From Escallonia rubra (lineage: Eukaryota; Streptophyta; Magnoliopsida; Escalloniales; Escalloniaceae): 64,000 nt of DNA. The notes beneath the pieces were generated by a model. That model did no database searches. It worked only from the letters and a program-made list of their open reading frames with translations, and had not been told where the DNA came from. Every line of letters begins with the position of its first letter. The stretch's first letter is position 1. This document shows, piece after piece, positions 36,901 through 47,412 of the stretch. Made by a program: the position numbers and the translations under genes. The stretch lies in contig JAVXUO010001990.1 in the NCBI GenBank assembly GCA_033065855.1, positions 62,001 through 126,000 of the forward strand, written 5' to 3'.

Positions 36901-39900
36901 GGTATTATGAACAAGACAATATATTCATTTTGCTTCTGAGAATTTGCTACGGCTGTGAAAGTAGTGATTCCAACTTTATTTTCTTGGATTTCTAGTGGCA
37001 AATACTGACGGCTGAGATTCAGTGTATGCTTATGCTTCTTAGTTTTATTATGTACCTCGGGCACATATGCGAACAAGCAAAAACAGAAAATAGGATCTTT
37101 CACTGACACTCCCCCCCCACACCAAAAAACCAAAAACAACAAACAACCCACAAACACACGCATGTACATATATACACAGAAAAGAAAAGAAAACAATAAA
37201 AAAAGGGTTGGTCTGGGTACAAACTGGAACCTCAATAATTTGCCACAGGCGGCAGATGACCCGATCCCTTTAACCACTAACATTGAATACCAATGCAGAT
37301 AGCACTCAATCAGTTAGCTCAACAAGTTTGGGGATGCAGAAGCAGGCCGATAGAAGAACACACATTAGTAACTTCACCATTATATTCCCTTAATATTCAA
37401 ATTCAATCCTATAAGTTCAGACATGTCTCCTTGTTTGTATTTGGCTACGGATCCGTGCCCCCGTGTTTATAGGATTGACTGTAGATTCGATCCATAGCAC
37501 TGTTTCATAAAATCACACGATTTTCCAGCTCTAAATCAATAACATGAAGAAGATTTGGCTCAGCATGTTCTATTCGATACGGGTAGGAGAAGAACCCGAC
37601 CCCGTATTATTAAAAAAATAGAGGAAGCAGAACCAAGTCAAGATGATACGGATCAATCCCTTCTTCTGGCGCCAAAGATCTTGCTATATCCAAAGGAACT
37701 GGAGTCCATGTAACATAGACGTGGACAACTATTTGGGACATCCTCTTTTATTTTGATCAAGTATAGTGGCATCAAGAAAAATCATGGGCCAACAATTTGG
37801 GATAGAGTATCATTTTGTAGTCACAGATCAATGTAAGTTGAGTTGACAAAAATAATAGTTGAAGAGGAGAACAACTCGATGAAGGCATTCTAGAGTTGAA
37901 TTATTCATCGACAAGGCATCACAAAGTCGGGGTAGGGTTCTGTATATGAACCCTTCTCAAACTCCCTTGTCGCGGGGATTGCTTAAATGGATTATTTGTT
38001 TTTGAGATTTGGTTTAGTTTATGTGGTCTTGAAATAGTTGTGAACATTTTCCTTCATCGGCTAATTTTTCATCATTAATAGTCGCAGGTCCGACAAACAA
38101 CTCTTATTTAGGGGAATCACATGATGTGCGACATTGTGTGCTGGTCTTGAAATAGTTGTGAACATTTTCCTTCATCGGCTAATTTTTCATCATTAATAGG
38201 TCGCAGGTCTGACAAACAACTCTTATATAGGGGAATCACATGATGTGCGACATTGTGTGCTGAAGTATCAGATTCTTGGTGAATATGTGCTTGAAGTTGC
38301 AAAGGTGGAGACACAACGCTCTATAAGTTGTGCATTATATCGGATAGTGCTATAGATTTCTGATACATTGTCCTTCCCTTATGCTTAAAGTCATGCTAGA
38401 TCCTTGTAAATCTTGCAGAAGAGGTTGGACGAAATGCTGTATGTCGGACTCACTGAAAACCACAGAGAATCTGCCACAATGTTTGCAAATGTGGTTGGTG
38501 CACAAGTGATTTCCCAGTTGGCATCAAGCACAAGCAGTTCGCTTATAAATAATAACAAATCAGGTTTGTTCGCTCTTCATTTTCTGTCAGTCATCTATGC
38601 GAGCATGTAATAAGCAACACTGCAGCCATCTAATTGATTATTTGGTAAGTAAGGATCAGATCGGTTGGTGAAGTGAAATGCTATAATTTGTTTACCATGG
38701 TGATGCGGTTGGTAGCACAAAATCGTAAATATAAGAAGTAAAATTGTGCTAGTATTCAGTTAGTTTTGCATATATTTTATCCACTTTAGTGAAAGCTGAA
38801 TTATCATTGGCAAAGAGAGGGAGAAATGATCAGTAATGAAGTTTAGGTTTAGGGAAGCGGTCGCATAAAGTTAAGATGGTTGAAATACACGTGTTATTGA
38901 ACATTTGGCTGTTCAGTTAGTAAAGAGATTGTAGGTGTGCAGGAGACAATTGTATACAGCTATAATTGTTGCAGTGCATGCTTGTCCAATAGATGCTTGT
39001 ATGGGGTCTTTGGACCATGCCATATGGGCTCAGATAAGCTCTCATAATGCTTTAGGGCTGCGTCAAGCTGTATGCTTTGAGCTCCACCACTTCACTTAGG
39101 CTCCTTCGCCAGAATCCAGGAATAACTTGCATTTCACCTGATTTTTTTCCGTTTTAAGTTCCTTAAAAGCGAGGCAGACATATGGCTGTAAGGTTCATTT
39201 AAGCTATAGTACTGCAATGCAGCATGTGGAAATAAGAATCTTCATTGAAGATATTACACGATCTAGTACGAAAGTGGTTGTTCCTCCATTCTGTTGACTG
39301 CCCCAGAGTTTCTCTGTTGAATAGAACACTATATTAACATAATGCTAGCGGTGCATATCCTCCTAAAGCATAGCGCGTACATTGATTTACTATGGGTGTT
39401 CCACCTTTGATGATTTTCGAGCAATATTGTGTTTCCAGTTTATACCGGACTGCGGCTGATCTTTTTTCGGGGGATATATGATAATTCTTGGGCCTTATTG
39501 TAGAGCTTAATTGTGGAAGAGGCTGAGTGGCAATAATGGGTCTCTTGATGAAGTTTATTTTTGTTAAGATTTTGATGTTGCTATCTCGTATTTGGGGTGA
39601 TGCAGAATGTACAGCATCTAGTTCTTTGCCACTATCAGGGCTTTCGCCTTAACCATGGCTTTCTTTGTCTCAGCTATTTCTTGCCCAGCTTTGAGCTTTT
39701 AGCTAAAAAGAGCTATTTGTTTAGTCCTTTTTTTAGCTTTCAAGTAGGGTTTGCTCCTTCTAAAGTGATAACAACTTAGCACCTGAGGGGTTGTCTTTTC
39801 CATTTGCAGATTCCAACTTTCTCAAAGACCTCTGAAACGATGGCATTTTGCCACATGCCACGTGGGTTCTCTCTTTCCTATTTTCCATTGCTGTTCTTCA

Positions 39901-42900
39901 TATCATTATTCCTATGTCCATATGATGTCTAGGTGGTGTGTGAATGGTCAAAGTTTCCTGTGACAGCGTGACAAAGGATCAGAGATAACTTAAATTAATA
40001 GGGTGAATTACACCAGTCCAGTCGGTGTATCCATGTGCACCATGAAGAGTGGGTTTCGTGAGCCACTGTACGGTGTCTGAGGGCCAGAGAGGGTGGAGCT
40101 GGCACATACTCTTGTCGATTTGAGGTTCTGCCTTTTTTTAGTGGAAGGAGGATCTTATTTATGCCTTTGCTTTGTCATCCCCTTGTAAATCTTTTGTGTA
40201 CTGGGGTGGGAGTCATCAGTTTGTTCCCCGCATGGTCCTTTAACCTTTACGTGTCAAAAGTAAAAGAAACAAGAAACTATGAAGACGAAACATGTTCAAA
40301 TTTCTATGCACTGTGCCTTGAATTGGAGTCCGGGTGAAATCTTTAAATTGTTCTCTTTTTACTTGCTCTTGCCCCCAAAGGTTTATCTGGGTTATGAGAA
40401 TACAGCTTTGCTCCTAAAAATGTTCTACTTGTGCCACAGAACAGGGCTCTTGGATTCCAGATTCCGAGTCTGACACTTATAATCATCAGGTTAGAAGGTG
40501 GAAACTTTTAGTTTTCGTTAACTACTGTGGCTTAGAATATTACTGGAATTGTATCATTGATGCTTTATTGCAGAATGGCAGCACATTAAAGAACACAAGT
40601 GATGTTCCATCCACTGGAATTGAAGTGACAAATAAAACTGTAAGACACTTCACTTTGCATTTTATCTAAATGTTTGTTTATCAATTTTTGATTCTTCAAT
40701 AAAGTGGCTAAGCGTTCCTCTACCTTCGGATCAGATGACTGTGGAGAAACTGATGGAAGCTTATGAGACCTGTATTTCTAGTTTACGAAAGTCCCAGGCA
40801 CAACGGCGCACAACTTCTCTTAAAAGAATCTCCCCAGCAAACTTTACGAAGGAGGTATAATTGCTCTTGACTTCCTTAGAGTGGAGCTATGTGTATGTTG
40901 TTTGTATATAGTATGTATCGTTATAAACTGCGAACCTTTATAGAAGCCCATTAGAATGGTTAGCATTTACGGATAGTATGAGGGACATATCCAGCTCATA
41001 ATCTGAGACCCGCGAATCGTGATCAGTTATTGTTGGAAACATAGTCGGTTGACAACAGAAATGTGCACATTAGTTGTCTGCAGAGTAGTAGATATCCATC
41101 CCTTTGCAATGGCCCAAGAATTCACGGAGCTTTGTTTGGTTGTATAATATATTGTACTATGCAAATTCAGCATAGATAAATGCAGGTTGAATGAAAAAGC
41201 TAGGGCCAAAAGAATATTCTCTAGTTTTAACATAGCAATCCACACGAACATTCAGTCATTAATTTTATTCTGGTACACATTTTCTTCCTGGTCGGTGTAG
41301 ATTAAATGATTAATGCAGGTTGAAATGTGGGGCCAACAGGATATACTGTAGTGTTCTAATAGCATTCTCGCACGAATACTTGGTCATTAATTTTGTTCCG
41401 GTAGTGCACATTTTCTTCCTGGTGGGTGCTTGGCAGGGCTCACGGGGGCGTGGGGTGGGCACGTCCTCGCCACGTCGTCAGTGCCATGTGGTGGTGGTCA
41501 TAGGTGAAGCACGCCATTTAAGCGCGGGTGCAGAATAATGGAGCTAGGCTATTTTACCCGAGCTAGCTGAGCAAGACAATATGGTTCTTGCTATTTTCAC
41601 CCTTAATCCCGACTCTCTTTAGGCAAAGACATTAATCTTCAACCTATGAAACATAGCATATGGATAAGAGCCTAGGAAGCACGGACACCTCTCCTAGGTG
41701 GAGGTATGGTGTCCTAAACGGACGGACACCCCGACACCCTCCGGACACCTCCCGACACATGTCGGACACGGCTAATCGGTGTCGGAATTTTTTTTTATTT
41801 TCCGACACCGTGTCGGACACTTCGTCGAGGAGTGTCGGACACGGGATGTGCAGTGTCGGATCGTTTGGGGCTACTTTGGAACTTTTGGAAATAATTTCGG
41901 GGGTCGTCGTCTTCTCTCTCACCTCATCTGTCGGCCGTCTTCTTCTCTCTCGTCGCTGTGTTGCCGGATCTGTCGCCGAAGTTGCCGGAGCTGACAGATC
42001 TGAAAGTTGCCGATGTTGTCGGAGCCGACAGATCTGAAAGGCGCCGGTGTTGCCGGATACCGAAGCCGACAGATCTGTCCACCATTGCCGTCGCCGTCGC
42101 CAGATCTCTCTCCATCGTCGCCAGAGGTCCTCCACCGCCGTCGCTTATCCACAGGTCTCGCTGACCCACAGGTCCCTTACCTCTCGCGTCTTTCCCTTTT
42201 TTTTCCTTTTCTCCCTCTGTCGGCATTCTACTGAAAGACCTCTTTTTTTTTTTAACTTCGCTTTTTTGCCCGGTACCAAATAAATGTTCAAGTATGACTT
42301 GTATTTATTTAAATTCTTTGTTTTAGTAGTTTTTCATTATTGTTTGTTATTTTAGGTGTCTGACACCATGTCCGTGCTACCTAGATAAGAGCGTTTAGCC
42401 GTATCTTATGGTAGAGATCTCAGCACCTGATCAAGTGCATAAAAGTGTATGTATACATATTTGCTTAATGACTACAGGGAGAACCTTGCACGATATTTTT
42501 GTCTTTTTCTTCTGTTAATGTTTAGCGTCCTTTCTGCAGCCCATGTCTTGAAATTTGGAAATTTGCAGGCACGCCGACATGTTCCTCAAGTGGTTCTCCA
42601 GGAGATCACAAAACTCAACAGTCTAGACGTGGAGCTCTATAAGCATGCTCAGGACATTTTTGCAAGGCAACATAGTCGTATGGTGCAGAAGTTGGTTGGG
42701 CCTGTGAGTGCTCATCTTTTGCTGGGACTTGAAAGTTCTGTTACCTCATAAAACTTTTTTTGACGTTGGTTGGGTTCTTATTTACTTTATTTTCTCTAAA
42801 GTTGTCTTTTCAATCACTAGGTGTCATGGCACACTGCGCAAAAATAAAGGTATAATAAGTGTAAATAAAAAATAAAAGTAAAATAATTTTAAGGGAAACC

Positions 42901-43180
42901 AAACATGGCCGGCCTATAAGGTAGCTATCTAGAATTTTTTTATTAATACGAGGTAGTTTTTTAAATGAATTAAATTTTTTATTAATACCAGTTAGTTTTT
43001 TAAATGAATTGACATCTCTTATGTGATAAATTGCAGGGGAGGCAGGAGAGTGTCTTTAACATTCGACACGGTGCCCCTTCTTTGAAAGTCCTTTCCTTGG
43101 CCATATTGGCTCCCTTTCTCCTTGTGTTTATTTTTCTGCTTGTATATTCGAGAAGAAGAACATCAAAATTGAAAGTATGA
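27947..43180 (+). CDS. TPST: Tyrosylprotein sulfotransferase, plant type (12 exons, 498 aa)
   Basis: Transfers sulfate from PAPS to tyrosines of secreted peptide precursors (PSK, PSY, RGF and CIF families in Arabidopsis) in the Golgi. Exons: 27947-27998, 28771-28948, 29041-29112, 30733-31021, 36761-36901, 38200-38304, 38419-38563, 40440-40489, 40574-40639, 40735-40854, 42569-42703, 43037-43180. All junctions are GT-AG, and phases chain without a stop to give 498 codons, close to the 500-residue Arabidopsis protein. Visible: N-terminal signal peptide (LKLALLLLLLGP), sulfotransferase phrases LLFFLHVPRTGGRTYF, ERTSVVTILRNPIDRI, YEFSVEVAARFLVHPNLTSA and LDIWPWKYLVPW, and a C-terminal membrane helix with a basic tail RRRTSKLKV. 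This is the type I topology of plant TPST. Intron 4 is 5.7 kb. It looks intact. Confidence 0.95.
29490..29925 (+). pseudogene. LINE reverse-transcriptase C-terminal fragment, internally duplicated (TPST intron 3)
   Basis: Frames here give phrases from the tail of plant L1-type RT proteins: MLRWMCGRTQRNSIR, APIEEKMREF and RWFGHVQ. The part from the RTQRN phrase onward repeats about 150 bp later with its own changes, including a TAA. Frameshifts occur before the first copy. It is inert and lies in the sense orientation of the host intron. Confidence 0.7.
29940..30012. repeat. Purine-rich repeat
   Basis: GGGAGTGGGGGCAGGGGAGA occurs twice (near 29956 and 29989), with shorter GGGAGCGAGAG-type relatives beside it. 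Confidence 0.8.
31376..31484. repeat. CT/CCCT microsatellite in TPST intron 4
   Basis: More than 100 bp of almost pure pyrimidine, mixing CTCTCT, CCCTCCCT and C runs. Confidence 0.97.
32087..32160. repeat. TG/GTAT microsatellite
   Basis: GTGTGTGTTT, then (GTAT)n variants, then another GTGTGTGTGT run. Confidence 0.9.
32280..32608. repeat. 129-bp tandem duplication plus an inverted copy of its core
   Basis: Units start at 32347 and 32476 (AACCACAACAAT). Both hold GTGCCAGATAGTTTGGCGCA or a near match. The reverse complement of that core, CGCCAAACTATCTGGCGCA, lies at about 32281-32300, so the region has two direct copies and one inverted copy of a near-palindromic 20-mer. Confidence 0.9.
32641..32830. 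repeat. 96-bp tandem duplication
   Basis: TTGGTCCATCACCAACGGTC begins at 32641 and its partner TTGGTCCATCGCCGACCGCC at 32737. The remainder of the units is nearly identical, including CCACCCCAGCCATCTTATGA. Confidence 0.95.
33712..33750. repeat. TG microsatellite followed by a G run
   Basis: GTGTGTGTGTGTGTGTG is followed by GCTGTG and about sixteen G. Confidence 0.95.
33767..35232. mobile_element. hAT-like element with long inverted repeats (TPST intron 4)
   Basis: The ends CAGTGCTG and CAGCACTG begin inverted repeats extending roughly 150 bp, with several indels. Matching stretches are TCCATACGCGA, AAGTCCGTC(T/C)GCCCA and AATGGGCC on one side and their complements on the other. Flanks TTAATTGG and TTAATGGA give an imperfect 8-bp target duplication (6 of 8), in line with hAT. 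The interior has no transposase; its Ser/Pro/Thr-rich minus frames come from simple sequence. Confidence 0.65.
35265..36427. mobile_element. Long-TIR element, MULE-like (TPST intron 4)
   Basis: The left arm (GAGCTAGCGCC, then CCAGCTGACCTCAAGCCATC, then ACATCACAAC) matches the complement of the right arm (GAGCTAGCACT, then CCAGCTGATCTCCAGCCGTC, then ACGTCACAAC) over about 110 bp. The left end has an extra 11-bp piece. No clean target duplication was found, so the limits are approximate. No transposase is visible. Confidence 0.55.
38024..38261 (+). repeat. 118-bp tandem duplication spanning the intron 5/exon 6 junction of TPST
   Basis: TGGTCTTGAAATAGTTGTGA starts at 38024 and again at 38142. 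Each copy includes the intron end, the splice acceptor region and the first part of exon 6. The left copy lacks one G at the acceptor (AATAGTCGCAG against AATAGGTCGCAG) and has two substitutions. Splicing at its AG would put a TAG in frame within ten codons. The right copy is the one that continues into the true exon. Confidence 0.95.
41181..41433. repeat. 133-bp tandem duplication in TPST intron 10
   Basis: Copies start at 41181 and 41314 (TGCAGGTTGA) and end in ACATTTTCTTCCTGGTCGGT or ACATTTTCTTCCTGGTGGGT. Substitutions and indels show it is not recent. Confidence 0.8.
41672..42383. mobile_element. Small MULE with perfect 9-bp target duplication (TPST intron 10)
   Basis: GATAAGAGC at 41663-41671 is repeated at 42384-42392. 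The ends CTAGGAAGCACGGACAC and, on the complement, TAGGTAGCACGGACATGG form short inverted repeats. Subterminal GTGTCGGACAC-type palindromes are abundant. A 712-bp non-autonomous element; open frames rich in Arg/Ser are not recognised. Confidence 0.85.
42935..43011. repeat. 39-bp tandem duplication near the last intron end of TPST
   Basis: TTTTTTATTAATAC and TAGTTTTTTAAATGAATT occur twice with a 39-bp period, ending about 25 bp before the exon 12 acceptor. Confidence 0.9.
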
Positions 43181-43728
43181 GTCTTATTAAATCGCACATG
43201 CTGACATCCAGAAAAGTAAATTTAGCAAATCGATAGAGTGAAGATCACTTAGGCATCTGCTTATCTTGAGACTCGTGCCTCTGTACATGAGAAGCAAACG
43301 GTGGCGATTTTGTAGAGTGACAATCATGTGCAGGCGGAAGTAAAAACTGATTCGGTTCATGCATTTTCTGTTCGAACGTCTGTAAGGTATACAGTGGGTT
43401 TAGTTGGATGGAGAACCAACACTTCTCGGAGGAAAAGAAAAGATTTATACTGGAACTAGAAGCATACCTTTTACTGGTAGCTGACTCGAATATTTGTGAA
43501 CTTTCTTGTGGTGGGACTATTGTGGTTTTCTTTCACCCTTTTTTTATTCTTTTCTCTTTTCCGTGTATCTTAACATGTAATGTACAAATTGTGATAGTTA
43601 CATCCTTGTCCTGCAAGATGTGATTTTCCTGATTTTTTTCCTGGAAGTCTGCTGTACACTGTATTGGGCGATTTATTGTTTATATATACAAATTATGAGC
43701 TACGTAGTGCAGATCCCCTCAAGTTATT
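43181..43728 (+). other. TPST 3' untranslated region and downstream DNA
   Basis: Follows the TPST stop codon. T-rich tracts are present, but I could not fix a poly(A) site. No gene. Confidence 0.4.
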
Positions 43729-43985
43729 CACCCATGTAGGGATGGCAATGGGGTGGGTCAGATGCGAATCTTACAAAATCCGTAATTGCCCCGGTAGTTG
43801 TGAAGCGCCGTTCCGTCCCGTTACTGGGTCACGAGTGTAATACCATCCCCGATCCTAAGCTAGATTAAAAAACCTGACCCCGCTCCATCTGCCCCCATCT
43901 TCTTTGTCCCCTTAAAAACCCAAGCGCTGCTGCACCCCCTACCCATAGCTACAGACAGTAATCACTCACCATTTCTTAGCTACAG

Positions 43986-44525
43986 TTAGGGCTGTAAATG
44001 AACTGAACTTTTCATGAACTGCTCATGGTTTGTTTTTCAAAAAACTCGTTCAAGTTCGTTTGTGTAATCTACGAACGAACATGAACAAAATTATAGAACT
44101 CGTTTATTAAACGATTTGAGCATGAACATTTCAAAGTGTTCACGAATTGTCCGTGAATGGCTCGTCTGGATAATAACTTAAATGTTGTGTTCAAAACTCA
44201 AAAGTCATATAACTTAATTATTATAGTATTAATTAGTTTAAACTTGGAAGTCCCAAAATTAGTTAGACAATTGGATCAACTAAGGTGTAGTTCTGATTTG
44301 AAAATAATTATTTTGCACGAGAATACAAGTTCTCAAGTTCGAGTTCGCTTTGTATAGATAGACAAACGAACTTGAGCCGAACACAAGTTTTGCGAACCGA
44401 ACTACGAACAAGTTCGAACAAAATTTTGTAGATTAAACAAACACGAACATGAGCATGACCTGAAACTAAACAAACGAGTTTGAACATACCTCTCTTCAGC
44501 TCGAATTCAATTCGTATACAACCCC
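43986..44525. mobile_element. Nested hAT-like MITE
   Basis: TTAGGGCTGTAAATGAAC at the left end and, on the complement, GGGGTTGTATACGAATTG at the right end form imperfect inverted repeats. Flanks AGCTACAG and AACTACAA match at 6 of 8. The interior is AT-rich with repeated GAACGAAC or GAACATGAAC words and no genes. Confidence 0.55.
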
Positions 44526-45154
44526 AACTACAACACCCGGTGGGATTGCTCTTATTTGCTTGATAAGGTATGACGACTGGCACAAGATTGATGAGACGGG
44601 CACGCTAATGAGGCTCTTTGTATCCAGGCAAATGTTCTCAGTATTTTCTGCACCAAATCAACTCACATAATTAGCAACTAACTAACTAATGCTACCAAAA
44701 AAAAAATAAAAAAATTAGCAACTAACTAATACCAGTTCGATGAAGTAGAGGAGTTATCCTAATCCCTGCCAAAGAACTTAAAGAATCTTTGAGCATGAGT
44801 AAATAACAACATGTTCATTGCATTCAAATGGCAACATTCAAAGGCAAAAGAATAACCAGCAACTGTCTACAAGTAAAATACCCATCACCACTGAATGAAA
44901 GAGAAAATTCAGCCAAAAAAAAAAAGAAAGAAAAAAGGAAGAGCTAAGTGCTTTCTAGATCCAGTCTGGAAAATCGCCAACCAAAGCTATAGTGCTGATG
45001 GTGGAGGTGGTGGTAAATGGACGGTGGACCGTTACGTGGTAATGACGGTGGAGGGTTATGTGGTGATGACGGCGGAGGTGGTGGTGATAATGTTTGGCCA
45101 AGGTGGAGGTGGTGGTGATAATGTTTGACCGTGGTGGAGGTGATGGTGATGGTA

Positions 45155-45689
45155 GTGGGTTATTCCAACGCTTCACGTGAGGGTGGGTGTCAAGTCCCAC
45201 ATTGACAATACATGAGATTTGATGGTTTTTATACCTGGTGGGCTTCTCCAACTCTAGAGCATGCTTTTGGGTTAGACACCAGATTTAATATGGTATCAGA
45301 GCGAAGCCCTGTCGCCCCATTCGACCCAACGAGACATCTTATTCAAGATGAGCACTTCTTATTCCCACGCTTCGCGTGAGGGCGGGTGTCAAGTCTCACA
45401 TCGACAATACATGGGGATTAGGATTGGTTCTTATACCTGGTAGGCTAGTCCAACTCTTGAGCATGCTTTGGGTTGGACACCAGGTTCAAACATGGTATCA
45501 GAGCTAGGTCATTGCCGCCACATTCGATCCAACGTGACCACCTCTTATTCAAGAGGAGCACCTCTTATTCCCACGCTTCGCGTGAAGGCGAGTGTCAAGT
45601 TCCACATCGACAATACATGAGTTTTAGGATTTGTTCTTATATCTGATAAATTTCTCCTACTCTTGAGCATACTTTTGGGTTGGACACCA
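45155..45689 (+). mobile_element. Tandem TRIM array: three 97-bp LTRs and two internal domains
   Basis: LTRs lie at 45188-45281, 45387-45483 and 45593-45689; each begins TGTCAAGT and ends ACACCA. After the first two comes TGGTATCAGAGC, the primer-binding site for initiator tRNA-Met, then about 90 bp of internal sequence ending CTTCGCGTGAGGGCGGG or a variant. That 3' piece also precedes the first LTR (45155-45187). No primer-binding site follows the third. The internal domains are too short to code for anything. Confidence 0.85.
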
Positions 45690-46066
45690 CGTTCTACAGT
45701 GATGAGGTGGAGGTGATTTTTGGTCGTAGGGGGTTGGCCGTTGACGGTGCGGTGGAGAGAAGGAGGAGGCAGCGACGCTAGGTAGAGTCGGCAGAGAGAA
45801 GGAGAAAATGTAGGGTTTGGTGAGACAATTATATATATTTTAGGATGGATGACTAAGATTAGCTGATGTATAGGTAAGTATACCAGGGTCGAGTATTGGG
45901 GCAGATTGGACAGAATACCATACCCGACCCTAATCTGCTGCGGGTTAAAAATTTAAATACCATATCCTTCTCATAACCCGATTAAAGTCAATATAACATG
46001 TTTCTACCGAGGGAGGCAGGTCGAAAATCCACCGGTGCGGATCTAATTGCAATCCCTACATCCATG

Positions 46067-47412
46067 TGTATTAGAAGATAAATGAAACCCAAAATTTATG
46101 AGATTTGAGCTTTAACTAGACTTAGTCCATCCGTACATATTTCAATTAAAATTATGCAATTATTTTTGCATTGCTCAAAGATTTAACTCGGTAACCAGAA
46201 ATATTGACTGAGTTAATTCCGTTGTATACTCTTGGTAACTAATGACACTCCTTGTATAGTTGATTTCTGGACTAGAAAGAGTTGTCTATAACTGCACTGA
46301 GAGTGTCAATAGAAACTCCAAAAACTAAACTATACTCTTTCAAGGTCAAATGTCCAAATGTTTTTGGCCGCAAGTCATAAGGACAGCAATCGCCAGGCTG
46401 GGACCCTCTACTGTCAAAACATTCGGTGTTTCGCTCCTCACCCTAGCTCACCTGCTCTACCACTAAGCTTATCGCTCTTGTCCCTTTTTAAACAGGAAAA
46501 CAAATTGCATTTTAGATAACTCTTTCTAATTTGCTGCCTCCCTTTCTTCTTTCCATCTCTGCAAAATCTTTCCATGGCGTAAAAGGGTCTTTTTCCATCT
46601 TTACCAAAGGGTTTGCTTCCCCGTCAGACTCCCCATTTTAAGCTTATTGGTAAGTGTAAAGTTGGAGCTCTTTTGTATGCTACAAAGTTTGGTTGTACAT
46701 TTTGCTTTGTCCATTGCACTTCCCCTCTTTGCTTGGTTGCTGAGAAAAATGGGCGTTGTTTCTCAGCATTTGGGATTTTTAAGTAAAAACACTAAGCCTA
46801 TAATGCAAAACCCAATGACGGGGTAGCTCTCATTTTCCAGTTTCCTCCCTGTTCTCATATTTTCTTAGCAGCCAAATGGAGACATTTATTTTCCCAATTC
46901 ATTTCTTATGGCATTTTCGCTGAACCTCTATTCAATCTGACTAATTGTAGTAGTAAAAAACGTGGTTTAAGTTTAACTGTTGTGGTTGGGCTTTTGCTTG
47001 AGGAATTTGCTATGTCAAACCATTTTTTGCTCTATTCCCCATTACATAATTTTGTGAGCCGTAAGCATATGTTAATTCCTGTAAAATAAGGATACCCTTC
47101 ACTTCAATTGCCAAAGGATTGAGTTAAACTTATGTTATTTCGAATGTCGTAATAGAAGCTTCTGTTGGCTCAAGTTTAAATTACAGTAATGCCAAGTGAG
47201 GTCCCTTTTGAAACCAAAGACTCCACTTTGTTGGAGTTAGATTAGGAATTTATTTTATCCAATTGTCTTTTTCCTTTTCCTGTGGCAATCGTAAGTAGAA
47301 TTTTGCACTGGGTTAAGCCTACAATGTGTGTGTCTCTGTCTGTGTTTTCTGGTGGACACTACTAACATTCTCTTTTACACTGATTTCAAAGTCTTTCTTT
47401 TGGAAAAACACT
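46067..47412 (+). promoter_or_regulatory. Upstream region and probable leader of the GATA gene
   Basis: No other gene is seen. A likely untranslated first exon ends with the donor TTATTG/GTAAGTGT at 46649-46650, with a possible acceptor near 47390 (TTTCAAAG). The pyrimidine-rich stretch at 46525-46630 would be leader. The start at 47413 is the first in-frame ATG. Confidence 0.35.

Larger units (their letters stand above)
43737..46058. mobile_element. hAT-like element, host of nested insertions
   Basis: The ends TAGGGATGGCAAT and ATTGCAATCCCTA are inverted repeats. Flanks CACCCATG (43729-43736) and CATCCATG (46059-46066) form an 8-bp target duplication with one mismatch, as for hAT. No transposase is left. 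Inside lie a smaller hAT-like element and a tandem TRIM. Confidence 0.75.

Noticed and set aside
41644..42283. Cluster of overlapping Arg/Ser-rich frames on both strands
   Set aside because: All lie within a 712-bp MULE and reflect its GC-rich subterminal repeats.
45290..45515. TGGTATCAGAGC words first suggested a tRNA or a full Copia element
   Set aside because: They sit after 97-bp LTR-like units with no room for genes, so they are primer sites of a TRIM.
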